Below are positions 43,731-50,594 of a stretch of DNA of 64,000 bases, one piece after another; the stretch's first letter is position 1; each line of letters starts with the position of its first letter. The position numbers and the translations under genes were made by a program. The notes beneath the pieces are model-generated. The model was not told where the DNA came from, did not search any database, and saw only the letters and a program-made list of their open reading frames with translations. This DNA is from Mycolicibacterium madagascariense. GTDB lineage: Bacteria; Actinomycetota; Actinomycetes; Mycobacteriales; Mycobacteriaceae. The stretch is from assembly GCF_010729665.1 (NCBI RefSeq), contig NZ_AP022610.1, positions 310,001-374,000 of the forward strand, read 5' to 3'.

Positions 43731-44375
43731 TCACCGGTTTACGAGCCACCCGACGACCACGTCGCCGATCATCCGGCGCAGGTGCGCACGATGGCCGAGT
43801 TCGGTGAAGTCCACGCCGAAGAGGAAGCCGAACGTATGCCGGTTGGCCACCTGGAACACGCAGTAGGAGCTGATCACGATGTGCACGTCGAGGGCGTCTA
43901 CGTCGGTGCGGAAGGCGCCCTGCGCGCGACCCCGCGCCAGCAGGTCGTCGAGCAGTGAGGTGGCCGGCTGCGACAGCGTGCGCAGCGAGTCCAGGCGGCT
44001 GATGTATTCGCCCCGGTGGATGTTCTCGATCGAGACCAGCCGGATGAAGTCCTGGTGGTCGAGGTGGTGGTCGAAGGTCAGCTCGGCCAGGCGGCGCATG
44101 GCCTCCACGGGGTCGACGTGATCGACCTGGAGCTTCTGCTCGGCGTCGCGGATGCCCCGGTAGGCGTTCTCGAGGACGGCGAGGTAGAGCTGCTCCTTGC
44201 CGCCGAAGTAGTAGTAGATCATCCGCTTGGTGGTGCGGGTTCGCTCGGCGATCTCGTCGACCCGCGCGCCGGAGTAGCCGGATTCGGCGAACACCTCGGT
44301 CGCGACGGCCAGGACCTCGGCGCGCGTCCGCTCGGCGTCGCGCTGCGGTTCCCGTTTCGGCTGGGCGGCGGTCAC
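43731..44375 (-). CDS. TetR-family regulator, probable control of the qsu (quinate/shikimate) genes
   Basis: 214 residues. The N-terminal HTH (about 15-60) includes VLAVATEVFAESGYSGARVD and AERTRTTKRMIYYYFGGKEQ. The C-terminal ligand domain has FDHHLDHQDFIRLVSIENIH. It lies between qsuD (same strand, 98 bp) and divergent qsuB (93 bp between starts), and both gaps carry palindromes with the half-site TGTAyTAA. This supports control of both genes and autoregulation. Corynebacterium uses an unrelated LysR protein (QsuR) for this job. Start GTG 44375. Confidence 0.85.
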   Translation of the reverse strand: MTAAQPKREPQRDAERTRAEVLAVATEVFAESGYSGARVDEIAERTRTTKRMIYYYFGGKEQLYLAVLENAYRGIRDAEQKLQVDHVDPVEAMRRLAELTFDHHLDHQDFIRLVSIENIHRGEYISRLDSLRTLSQPATSLLDDLLARGRAQGAFRTDVDALDVHIVISSYCVFQVANRHTFGFLFGVDFTELGHRAHLRRMIGDVVVGWLVNR

Positions 44376-44420
44376 CCGGGCAGCTTAGTGCCGCAGCGAA
44401 CCGTTCGACGGGGCGGCTTC

Positions 44421-44448
44421 CCAATGTATTAACCGTTTAGTACATTGG
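44421..44448. promoter_or_regulatory. TetR-type operator in the tetR/qsuB divergent promoter
   Basis: CCAATGTA (44421-44428) and TACATTGG (44441-44448) form perfect 8-bp arms around TTAACCGTTTAG, itself partly symmetric. The half-sites read TGTATTAA and TGTACTAA, the same word as at 43652. It lies 20 bp upstream of the qsuB ATG, suited to repression. Confidence 0.6.
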
Positions 44449-44468
44449 TGTGTGATTGGAGGCACACC

Positions 44469-46238
44469 ATGAAGACGTCCATCGCAACGGTGTCCATCAG
44501 CGGGTCCCTCGTCGAGAAGCTGCACGCCTGCGCGGCGGCCGGTTTCGACGGGGTCGAGATCTTCGAACCCGACCTCATCGCCAGCGATCACAGCCCCGAG
44601 GAGATCCGCGCGCTCGCCGAGCGACTGGGCCTGTCGCTGGATCTCTATCAACCGCTGCGCGACGTCGAGGGCGTCGACGAGGCGACGTTCGCCGAGAACC
44701 TCCGGCGCGCCGCCGCGACGTTCGCGACGGCCCGGCGCCTCGGCATCTCGACCGTCCTGGTGTGCAGCAACGTGGCGACCGCGACCGTCGACTCCGACGC
44801 ACACTCCGCCGCGCAGCTGCGCCGCCTCGGCGACGTCGCCCGGGAGCACGGTGTGCGAATCGCGTTCGAAGCGTTGGCGTGGGGGCGCTTCGTCGACGAC
44901 TACCGACGGGCCTGGCGCATCGTCGAATTGGCCGACCATCCGGCCGTCGGGGTGTGCCTCGACAGCTTCCACGTCCTCTCGCGCGGTCACGACCCGGCGG
45001 CCATCGAGGACATTCCGGGCGACAAGATCTTCTACCTGCAACTCGCCGACGCCCCCGCACTGTCGATGGACGTGCTGTCGTGGAGCCGCCACCACCGGCT
45101 GTTCCCCGGCGAGGGCGACTTCGACCTGGCGACCTTCGTCGCGCACGTGCTGGCCACCGGATACGACGGCCCGCTGTCGCTGGAGGTCTTCAACGACACC
45201 TTCCGGCAGACCGATCCCGATCGCACCGCGGTCCACGCCCTGAGGTCGCTGGTGTGGCTGCACGGCAACGTCACCGATGCCAAGCCGCCGGTGGGTTTCG
45301 ACTTCGTCGAGCTGAAGGCCGAGGACACCAGCGAGGTCGAGATCCTGCTCGACCAGCTCGGCTTCACGTCGCGCGGGCGGCACCGCACCAAGCCCGTAAC
45401 CCTTTGGGCCGCAGGCGATGTTCGCATCGTGCTCAACGGGCACCAAGCGCGCGACGTGGCGCCCCGGGTCGCGTCGGTGGGCCTGCTGGTGCCCGACGCG
45501 GCGGCCACCACCCGCCGCGCCGCCGACCTGATGGCGCCGACGGCCTACCGGCGGACCTACGCCACCGAACAGCCCCTCGACGGCGCGGTCGGACCCGACG
45601 GCACCGAGTTCTTCTGGGTCGGCGCACCACCGGCGGGCAGCGCGCCGGCGTGGGTGTCGGAGTTCGAGAACGGGCTCCCGCCGCGGCCCGACCATGGCGT
45701 CTGCGCGATCGACCACGTCAACCTCGCCGTGCCGTGGCAGACCGCCGACGAGGCCGTGCTGTTCCTGACGAGTGTGTTCGGGCTGTCCGCCGACGCGCCG
45801 ACGGAATTCGCCGGGCCCACCGGGCTGGTGCGCAGCCAGGTCATGCGGACCGCGGACGGCTCGATTCGCTTGCCGCTCAACGTCGCACCGCAGGTTCTCG
45901 AAGCGGCCGCCATGCCGCAGCACGTGGCATTCGCCTGCAGCGACGTGATTGGTCTCGCCCGCGCGGCGCGAGCGCGAGGGCTGCGGTTCCTGTCGGTCCC
46001 CGACAACTACTACGACTACGTGGCGGGGAGGTTCGGCGTCGACGCGGAGACCGTCGCCGAGTTGCGCGAGCTCGACCTGCTCTACGACCGCAGCGCCGAC
46101 GGCGCGTTCGTCCACTTCTACACCCGCACCGTGGGCACGGTGTTCTTCGAATTCCTCCAGCGCATCGAGGGTTACGACGGCTACGGCACGGACAATGCAC
46201 CCGTGCGGTTGGCTGCGCAGCGCTCCGTCACCGCGTGA
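44469..46238 (+). CDS. qsuB: 3-dehydroshikimate dehydratase fused to a 4-hydroxyphenylpyruvate dioxygenase-like domain
   Basis: 589 residues, the two-domain layout of QsuB/QuiC. Residues 1 to about 270 are a xylose-isomerase-like TIM barrel (MKTSIATVSISGSLVEKLHA, GVEIFEPDL, VGVCLDSFHVLSRGHD, FYLQLADAP), which converts 3-dehydroshikimate to protocatechuate. Residues from about 285 on are a vicinal-oxygen-chelate HPPD-like region with metal-ligand motifs CAIDHVNLAVPW, PQHVAFACSD and VFFEFLQRIEGY; in the known homologues its own catalytic role is unclear. ATG 44469 follows GGAGGCACACC (SD GGAGG). Its stop lies in a family B palindrome. Confidence 0.9.
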   Translation: MKTSIATVSISGSLVEKLHACAAAGFDGVEIFEPDLIASDHSPEEIRALAERLGLSLDLYQPLRDVEGVDEATFAENLRRAAATFATARRLGISTVLVCSNVATATVDSDAHSAAQLRRLGDVAREHGVRIAFEALAWGRFVDDYRRAWRIVELADHPAVGVCLDSFHVLSRGHDPAAIEDIPGDKIFYLQLADAPALSMDVLSWSRHHRLFPGEGDFDLATFVAHVLATGYDGPLSLEVFNDTFRQTDPDRTAVHALRSLVWLHGNVTDAKPPVGFDFVELKAEDTSEVEILLDQLGFTSRGRHRTKPVTLWAAGDVRIVLNGHQARDVAPRVASVGLLVPDAAATTRRAADLMAPTAYRRTYATEQPLDGAVGPDGTEFFWVGAPPAGSAPAWVSEFENGLPPRPDHGVCAIDHVNLAVPWQTADEAVLFLTSVFGLSADAPTEFAGPTGLVRSQVMRTADGSIRLPLNVAPQVLEAAAMPQHVAFACSDVIGLARAARARGLRFLSVPDNYYDYVAGRFGVDAETVAELRELDLLYDRSADGAFVHFYTRTVGTVFFEFLQRIEGYDGYGTDNAPVRLAAQRSVTA

Positions 46239-46285
46239 TTCGTGTCGGTTCAGGAGCGGCGAGCGCTCCCCAAACGACACGAATC
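46228..46285. repeat. Palindromic intergenic element, family B copy 2
   Basis: Begins with the same TCACCGCGTGATTCGTG (46228-46244) as copy 1, then arms 46237-46258 and 46264-46285 (19 of 22 complementary) around the same GGAGCGGCGAGCGCTCC centre. The qsuB stop (46236-46238) is inside it, and the convergent small gene ends at 46292. It is well placed as a bidirectional terminator. Confidence 0.6.
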
Positions 46286-46291
46286 GCGGGA

Positions 46292-46567
46292 CTAATCCTC
46301 GGTCGCGACGAAGACGGTGACGTAGCCGATCGGGATGCCGGTCTTCGCGGCGATGCACTCGCGCGCCGCCAGCTCGACCGTGGCGCGGCGGCGGGCGTGG
46401 GTCACGGCGGCGATCTCGGGGATCCGGACCGTCCAGCCGTCGAGCTCGCGGGTGACCTCGATGTCGAAGCACTGACCGACGGTGGGGCAGCTGACCCGGG
46501 GAGCGAAGCTCATCCGGCGGTTGCTGCGAAGGGTCTGCGAGTGACGCAGAGTGGACTGAATGGGCAT
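46292..46567 (-). CDS. Small conserved protein, HicB-like
   Basis: 91 residues from ATG 46567, chosen because AGGAAA lies upstream; ATG 46513 (MSFAPRVSCPTVGQC) is an alternative. The C-terminal half, FDIEVTRELDGWTVRIPEIA then VTHARRRATVELAARECIAA and TGIPIGYVTVFVA, looks like the HicB/partial RNase H fold, with the pattern of a strand pair reading 'W.v.iPei' followed by a helix. No HicA toxin gene lies beside it, so a toxin-antitoxin role is not claimed. Similar small proteins are common in mycobacteria. Confidence 0.55.
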   Translation of the reverse strand: MPIQSTLRHSQTLRSNRRMSFAPRVSCPTVGQCFDIEVTRELDGWTVRIPEIAAVTHARRRATVELAARECIAAKTGIPIGYVTVFVATED

Positions 46568-46718
46568 GAGAGGTTTCCTGGGTCGACGACGAGCCGCGCG
46601 CAAGAGTAATGCGTGGATAGCCCGATCGCCTAATCGCTTGACGACGGTGATATGCGCCGGTCAGAGGCCCTCGGCACGGGGGCGTCAGGGTGCCGACGCC
46701 AAGGTTTCACCCAGCGTT

Positions 46719-47282
46719 TCACCCGCAGTAGGAACGCGTCGCGAACGCGAGCGCCCGCCCATAGCGGTCGTCGAGGCGGCGCTCGGCGACGACGGCGTCC
46801 CTGGCGACCGCGAGCTCACCGTCGCAGGCGGGGGAGTGCAGTGAACCCCATTGGCTCGCAATCTCATTCACGATGGTGCGGTTGAGCGTGTCGATCGTGG
46901 TGCGTGAGGCCGCGAGGTCCGGCGCCGTCGTCGGGGCGCCGGCGGGGTCGAGCTTCCAGTCGCTGAAGAGCCCGTATTCGACGGCCACCGTCGCGTCGAT
47001 CTGGTCGCGGAACGCCCGCCGCACGACGTCCTGGTCGACGCCGCGGTCCCTGGCCTCGGCCGAGACGGCGTCGAGCACCTGGCGCTCCCGGGGTGGGTCC
47101 TGGATCGGGCCGCCGGTGATCCACTTGGACGCGGCCACGTCCTGGGCCGTCTGCAGCCGGTGCGCCGCGGCGTCGACCAACGCGTAGAGCGGACTCGGGT
47201 CGTCGGCCCTGGCGGCCGGCGCTACGGCCGCGATCGCCAGCATCGCGCCGACCGTCGCGCCCACCACCGCAGCCGTCCGCAT
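46719..47282 (-). CDS. Secreted AroQ-gamma chorismate mutase
   Basis: 187 residues. The N-terminal signal peptide MRTAAVVGATVGAMLAIAAV ends in APAARA-DD. The mature part is all-helical: ALVDAAAHRLQTAQDVAASK with the catalytic Arg and Lys, DPPRERQVLDAVSAEARDRG and FRDQIDATVAVEYGLFSDWK, matching the exported mutase Rv1885c of M. tuberculosis. The two cysteines (HSPACDG and the C-terminal RSYCG) can form the disulfide known in that enzyme. ATG 47282; the open frame continues upstream but without homology. It converts chorismate to prephenate outside the cytoplasm; the physiological role there is unsettled. Confidence 0.88.
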   Translation of the reverse strand: MRTAAVVGATVGAMLAIAAVAPAARADDPSPLYALVDAAAHRLQTAQDVAASKWITGGPIQDPPRERQVLDAVSAEARDRGVDQDVVRRAFRDQIDATVAVEYGLFSDWKLDPAGAPTTAPDLAASRTTIDTLNRTIVNEIASQWGSLHSPACDGELAVARDAVVAERRLDDRYGRALAFATRSYCG

Positions 47283-47423
47283 CCCCGTCTCCCGCCATCC
47301 GGTCACCGACCCGTCGGGTCGAAGGATAACCGGGCCGGCGACCTCCCGCGTCCAGCAAATGAACGACCGGACCAGGGATCGCCGACTATGTTGGTGCCCC
47401 CGGGGGTAACGACAGGAGACGTC

Positions 47424-48635
47424 ATGCGGCGCAACCAACAGATCGGTGTCATCGGTGCCTGTGCGCTGATCCTGGCCGCCTGTGGCGGCGGGGGCACCGA
47501 TCACGCGACGGCCACCGAGAAGAACTCGGGCACCGCCGTCAGCTCGCCGCCGCCGCGGCCCGTCATCAGCGCGTCTCAGCTCGACGTCGGCACGTATCCG
47601 ACGAAACCCCGCCCGCCACTTGGGGTCTCGGGCAACCCCGGCCTCGGGGCGGTCGCCGACGCCGAGCACATGGCCGACTTCGTGGTCGGCCCGTGGGAGG
47701 TCGACGACGCGCTCATCGACACGTACCTCGGCAGCTTCTACGTCCTCGGAACACCGGACGTACTGCAGGATCTCGGGCCCGAGTCGATCGCGGCCGCCGC
47801 GAAGCAGCACGGCATGATCAACGGGTTCGCCTCGGCCCGGCAGGACCCCGACAAGACGTCGATGCTCAACGCGGTCATGCGGTTTCCCGATCCGGCGGCC
47901 GCGGCGGCGGCGGCGACCGCGATGGGCGCGGCATCGGCCGCCCAGCCCGTCATGGGCGTGACGCCGACGATCGTGCCCATCCCCGGTCATCCCGAGGCCG
48001 TCGCGGCCACCTATCCCTTCACCCCGCACGGATCGACCCGGGTGAAGGCGACCGTCAGGTCCTTCGCCGCGCACGGACCCTACGTGTTCATGCAATTCAT
48101 CCAGTCGGTCGACGGCGTGGACCGCGCCACCGCGCTGGCGGCCAAGGCCATCGACACCCAGGCCCCGGTGATCGACCAGTTCACCCCGGCTGCCGACCTG
48201 GCCGCCGTGCCACTGGACCCGACCGGGCTGCTGGCGAAGACCCTGCCCGCGGTGGCGGGGCAGAACGCAAAGAACGGGGTCTACGCCCCGCGCGGGGCCG
48301 AGCACTTCCAGAGCAACCCGAAGGCGTCGGCCACGCTCTTCAAGGACACCGGTACGACGGCGGTCGCCATCGGCGCGACGAACGTCTACCAGACCAGGGA
48401 CGAGGGCTCGGCGCTCATGGTCACCAATGCCTTCGACAAGGAGGTCTCGAGCGACGGTTCCGCCAAGCCGGCCGACGGGGTCAAGGTCCTGCCCGACAAC
48501 CACTGCTACCAACTCCCGAAGGCGTTCTACTGCGTGGTCCCCGCCGGACGGTATGCGATCGAGGCGCTCGCAGGCACGCTCGACGACGCACGGCAGCAGC
48601 TGTCCGCCCAATACGTCCTGCTGACCACCAGCTGA
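47424..48635 (+). CDS. Mycobacterial lipoprotein (DUF7373-like)
   Basis: 403 residues. MRRNQQIGVIGACALILAAC is a lipoprotein signal with lipobox LAAC; Cys20 would be lipidated. After a Ser/Pro/Thr linker (SSPPPRPVISASQLDVGTYP) come two similar-looking segments that include AEHMADFVVGPWEVDDALID and a C-terminal cysteine pair CYQLPKAFYC. This matches a family of abundant mycobacterial lipoproteins of unknown function. ATG 47424 has AGGAG at 47414-47418. Its stop lies in the first copy of a perfect 23-bp tandem duplication. It is divergent from chorismate mutase with a 141-bp gap. Confidence 0.75.
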   Translation: MRRNQQIGVIGACALILAACGGGGTDHATATEKNSGTAVSSPPPRPVISASQLDVGTYPTKPRPPLGVSGNPGLGAVADAEHMADFVVGPWEVDDALIDTYLGSFYVLGTPDVLQDLGPESIAAAAKQHGMINGFASARQDPDKTSMLNAVMRFPDPAAAAAAATAMGAASAAQPVMGVTPTIVPIPGHPEAVAATYPFTPHGSTRVKATVRSFAAHGPYVFMQFIQSVDGVDRATALAAKAIDTQAPVIDQFTPAADLAAVPLDPTGLLAKTLPAVAGQNAKNGVYAPRGAEHFQSNPKASATLFKDTGTTAVAIGATNVYQTRDEGSALMVTNAFDKEVSSDGSAKPADGVKVLPDNHCYQLPKAFYCVVPAGRYAIEALAGTLDDARQQLSAQYVLLTTS

Positions 48636-48658
48636 ACGTCCTGCTGACCACCAGCTGA
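48613..48658 (+). repeat. Perfect 23-bp tandem duplication across the lipoprotein stop codon
   Basis: The unit beginning ACGTCCTGCTGACCACCAGC and ending TGA occurs at 48613-48635 and immediately again at 48636-48658, with a partial third copy (GCGTCCTG). The first copy codes for the last residues (LLTTS) and stop; the second is untranslated. It looks like a recent slippage or duplication event. Confidence 0.8.
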
Positions 48659-48765
48659 GCGTCCTGTGCAACCGACGCGCTAGATCCAGCGTCGGCGCGT
48701 AACGTACGCGTGCCGAGGGGACACCACCACCTGTCCGCCCCGTCCACGGCAACGAATGGGTACAC

Positions 48766-50097
48766 GTGCGCAGCGAACCCCCCGAACTCGACGAGAACCC
48801 CCGGCACGGCTTTCCGGCCGTGCTGTGGCGAACGCTGGAGAACCATCCTCCCCCTGGGCTGTCGCGGATCCGCTGGCGTAGCCCATTGCGCGGGCCGTGG
48901 CTGACGTCGGTCTTCGGCGCCGTCCTGCTGGTGGTCCTGCCGATCGTGATCATCACGGGGCTGCTGTCCTACATCGCCTACGGGCCGAAGTTCGGGATGG
49001 CCATCCCCTTCGACGTCGGTTGGCTGAAGCTGCCGTCATTCGACTGGCCGAGCAATCCGAGCTGGCTGTACCGCCTGACCCAGGGCCTGCACGTCGGCCT
49101 CGGGTTGATCATGATCCCGGTGGTGCTGGCCAAGCTGTGGTCGGTCATTCCGCGGTTGTTCGCCTGGCCGCCGGCCCGTTCGGCGGCCACCGTGCTGGAA
49201 CGCATCTCGCTGCTGATGATCGTGGGCGGCGTGCTGTTCGAGATCGTCACCGGCGTGCTCAACATTCAGTACGACTACATCTTCGGGTTCAGCTTCTACA
49301 CCGCGCACTACTTCGGTGCGTGGGTGTTCATCGCCGGGTTCGTCTCCCACGTGGCGATCAAGCTGCCGACGATGATCCGCAGCCTGCGCTCGCGGTCGTT
49401 CCTGGCGGTGCTGCGCACCTCGCGTGCCGACACGGTGCCCGAACCGCTTGACCCCGACGGGCTCGTCGCCCCCGACCCGGACCCGCCGACGTTGAGCCGA
49501 CGCGGCATCCTCGCCGTCGTCGGGGGTGGCGCCCTGCTGGTGGCGGTGCTGACGGTGGGGCAGACCGTCGGCGGCTGGACGCGCCACCTGGCGATCCTGC
49601 TGCCGCGGGGCCGCAGCTATGGCAACGGCCCTAACGACTTTCAGATCAACCGCACCGCCGCCACGGCGCGCATCGACCCCGCGCTGACCGGTGAGCGGTG
49701 GCGGCTGCAGCTGCTGGGCGGGCCCGCTCCGGTGGTGCTGGACCGCGCGGCGCTGGCCGCCATGCCGCAGCACACCGTCGAGCTGCCGCTGGCCTGCGTG
49801 GAGGGCTGGTCGACGGTGCAGACGTGGTCGGGCGTGCGGCTGGCGGACCTGGCCGCCGCCGCGGGCCGCCCGTCGCCCGGTTCGGCGGTGGTGTCCTCGC
49901 TGGAGCGCTTCGGGGCGTTCAATCATGCTCGGCTGCAACGCAATCAGGTGCTCAACCCGCAGGCGCTGCTGGCGCTTCGGGTCAACGGCGCCGATCTGTC
50001 GCTGGATCACGGTCATCCCGCGCGCATCATCGTGCCCGCGCTGCCCGGTGTGCACTGCACCAAGTGGGTCGCCTCGATCGAATTCCGGGAGGTGTGA
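48766..50097 (+). CDS. Membrane-bound molybdopterin oxidoreductase (cytochrome b561-like domain fused to sulfite oxidase-type Mo domain)
   Basis: 443 residues. The first 200 hold about four membrane spans (LTSVFGAVLLVVLPIVIITG, LHVGLGLIMIPVVLAKLWSV, ISLLMIVGGVLFEIVTGVLN, AHYFGAWVFIAGFVSHVAIK) with histidines suited to haem, as in cytochrome b561-like proteins. A further span (SRRGILAVVGGGALLVAVLT, around 245-265) leads to a Mo-pterin domain with the likely Mo-ligand Cys344 in LACVEGWSTVQTW and VHCTKWVASIEF at the end. It probably transfers electrons across the membrane to or from a periplasmic substrate. Start GTG 48766; substrate unknown. Confidence 0.75.
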   Translation: MRSEPPELDENPRHGFPAVLWRTLENHPPPGLSRIRWRSPLRGPWLTSVFGAVLLVVLPIVIITGLLSYIAYGPKFGMAIPFDVGWLKLPSFDWPSNPSWLYRLTQGLHVGLGLIMIPVVLAKLWSVIPRLFAWPPARSAATVLERISLLMIVGGVLFEIVTGVLNIQYDYIFGFSFYTAHYFGAWVFIAGFVSHVAIKLPTMIRSLRSRSFLAVLRTSRADTVPEPLDPDGLVAPDPDPPTLSRRGILAVVGGGALLVAVLTVGQTVGGWTRHLAILLPRGRSYGNGPNDFQINRTAATARIDPALTGERWRLQLLGGPAPVVLDRAALAAMPQHTVELPLACVEGWSTVQTWSGVRLADLAAAAGRPSPGSAVVSSLERFGAFNHARLQRNQVLNPQALLALRVNGADLSLDHGHPARIIVPALPGVHCTKWVASIEFREV

Positions 50098-50099
50098 TC

Positions 50100-50594
50100 G
50101 TGTTCCGGCGCCTCTACGGCGATCACGTCCTGCATCTGCTGGTGCTGGTGGCCGCGTTGGCCCTCGGTGCGTACACGATCTCGGTGCTCGGCATCGATGC
50201 GCTGTTCAACCCGGCGGTGTGGTGGCAGTCGATCGCGGTGTGGTTCGCGGTCGCGGTGATCGGTCACGACCTCATCCTGTTCCCGCTGTACGCCCTGGCC
50301 GAACGGCTGCTGCCGAAGGGGCGACGTGACGATCCCGGCGAGCAGCGCCGCGTTCCGGTGACGAACTACCTCCGGATGCCCACGCTGGCAACGGGTTTGA
50401 CGTTCTTCCTCTTCCTGCCCGGCATCATCGAGCAGGGCGCGTTCACCTATCACGCCGCGACGGGGCTCACCCAGCAGCCGTTCCTCGGGCGGTGGCTGCT
50501 GCTCGTCGCCGGCTTCTATCTGGTCAGCGCAGTCTGCTACGCGGTGCGCAGCGTCATGACCAGGACTCGTCCAGCTCGCCCAGCGACTCGATGA
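50100..50594 (+). CDS. Small integral membrane protein, partner of the molybdopterin oxidoreductase
   Basis: 164 residues with about four hydrophobic spans: LHLLVLVAALALGAYTISVL, SIAVWFAVAVIGHDLILFPL, TLATGLTFFLFLPGIIEQGA and WLLLVAGFYLVSAVCYAVRS. GTG 50100 (VFRRLYGDHV) is preferred because GGGAGG lies 7 bp upstream; GTG 50094 would give a GTGA overlap but the ribosome site is too close. Immediate coupling to the Mo protein suggests a shared role. I do not recognise the family. Its last 41 bp overlap the convergent TPP-enzyme gene. Confidence 0.7.
   Translation: MFRRLYGDHVLHLLVLVAALALGAYTISVLGIDALFNPAVWWQSIAVWFAVAVIGHDLILFPLYALAERLLPKGRRDDPGEQRRVPVTNYLRMPTLATGLTFFLFLPGIIEQGAFTYHAATGLTQQPFLGRWLLLVAGFYLVSAVCYAVRSVMTRTRPARPATR

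Noticed and set aside
46292..46567. A HicAB toxin-antitoxin pair.
   Set aside because: Only a HicB-like protein is visible; there is no small HicA-like gene on either side.
46719..48956. A 745-codon minus-strand frame that includes chorismate mutase and runs antisense to the lipoprotein.
   Set aside because: Homology and a signal peptide begin at ATG 47282; the upstream part is a GC-bias shadow of the lipoprotein gene.
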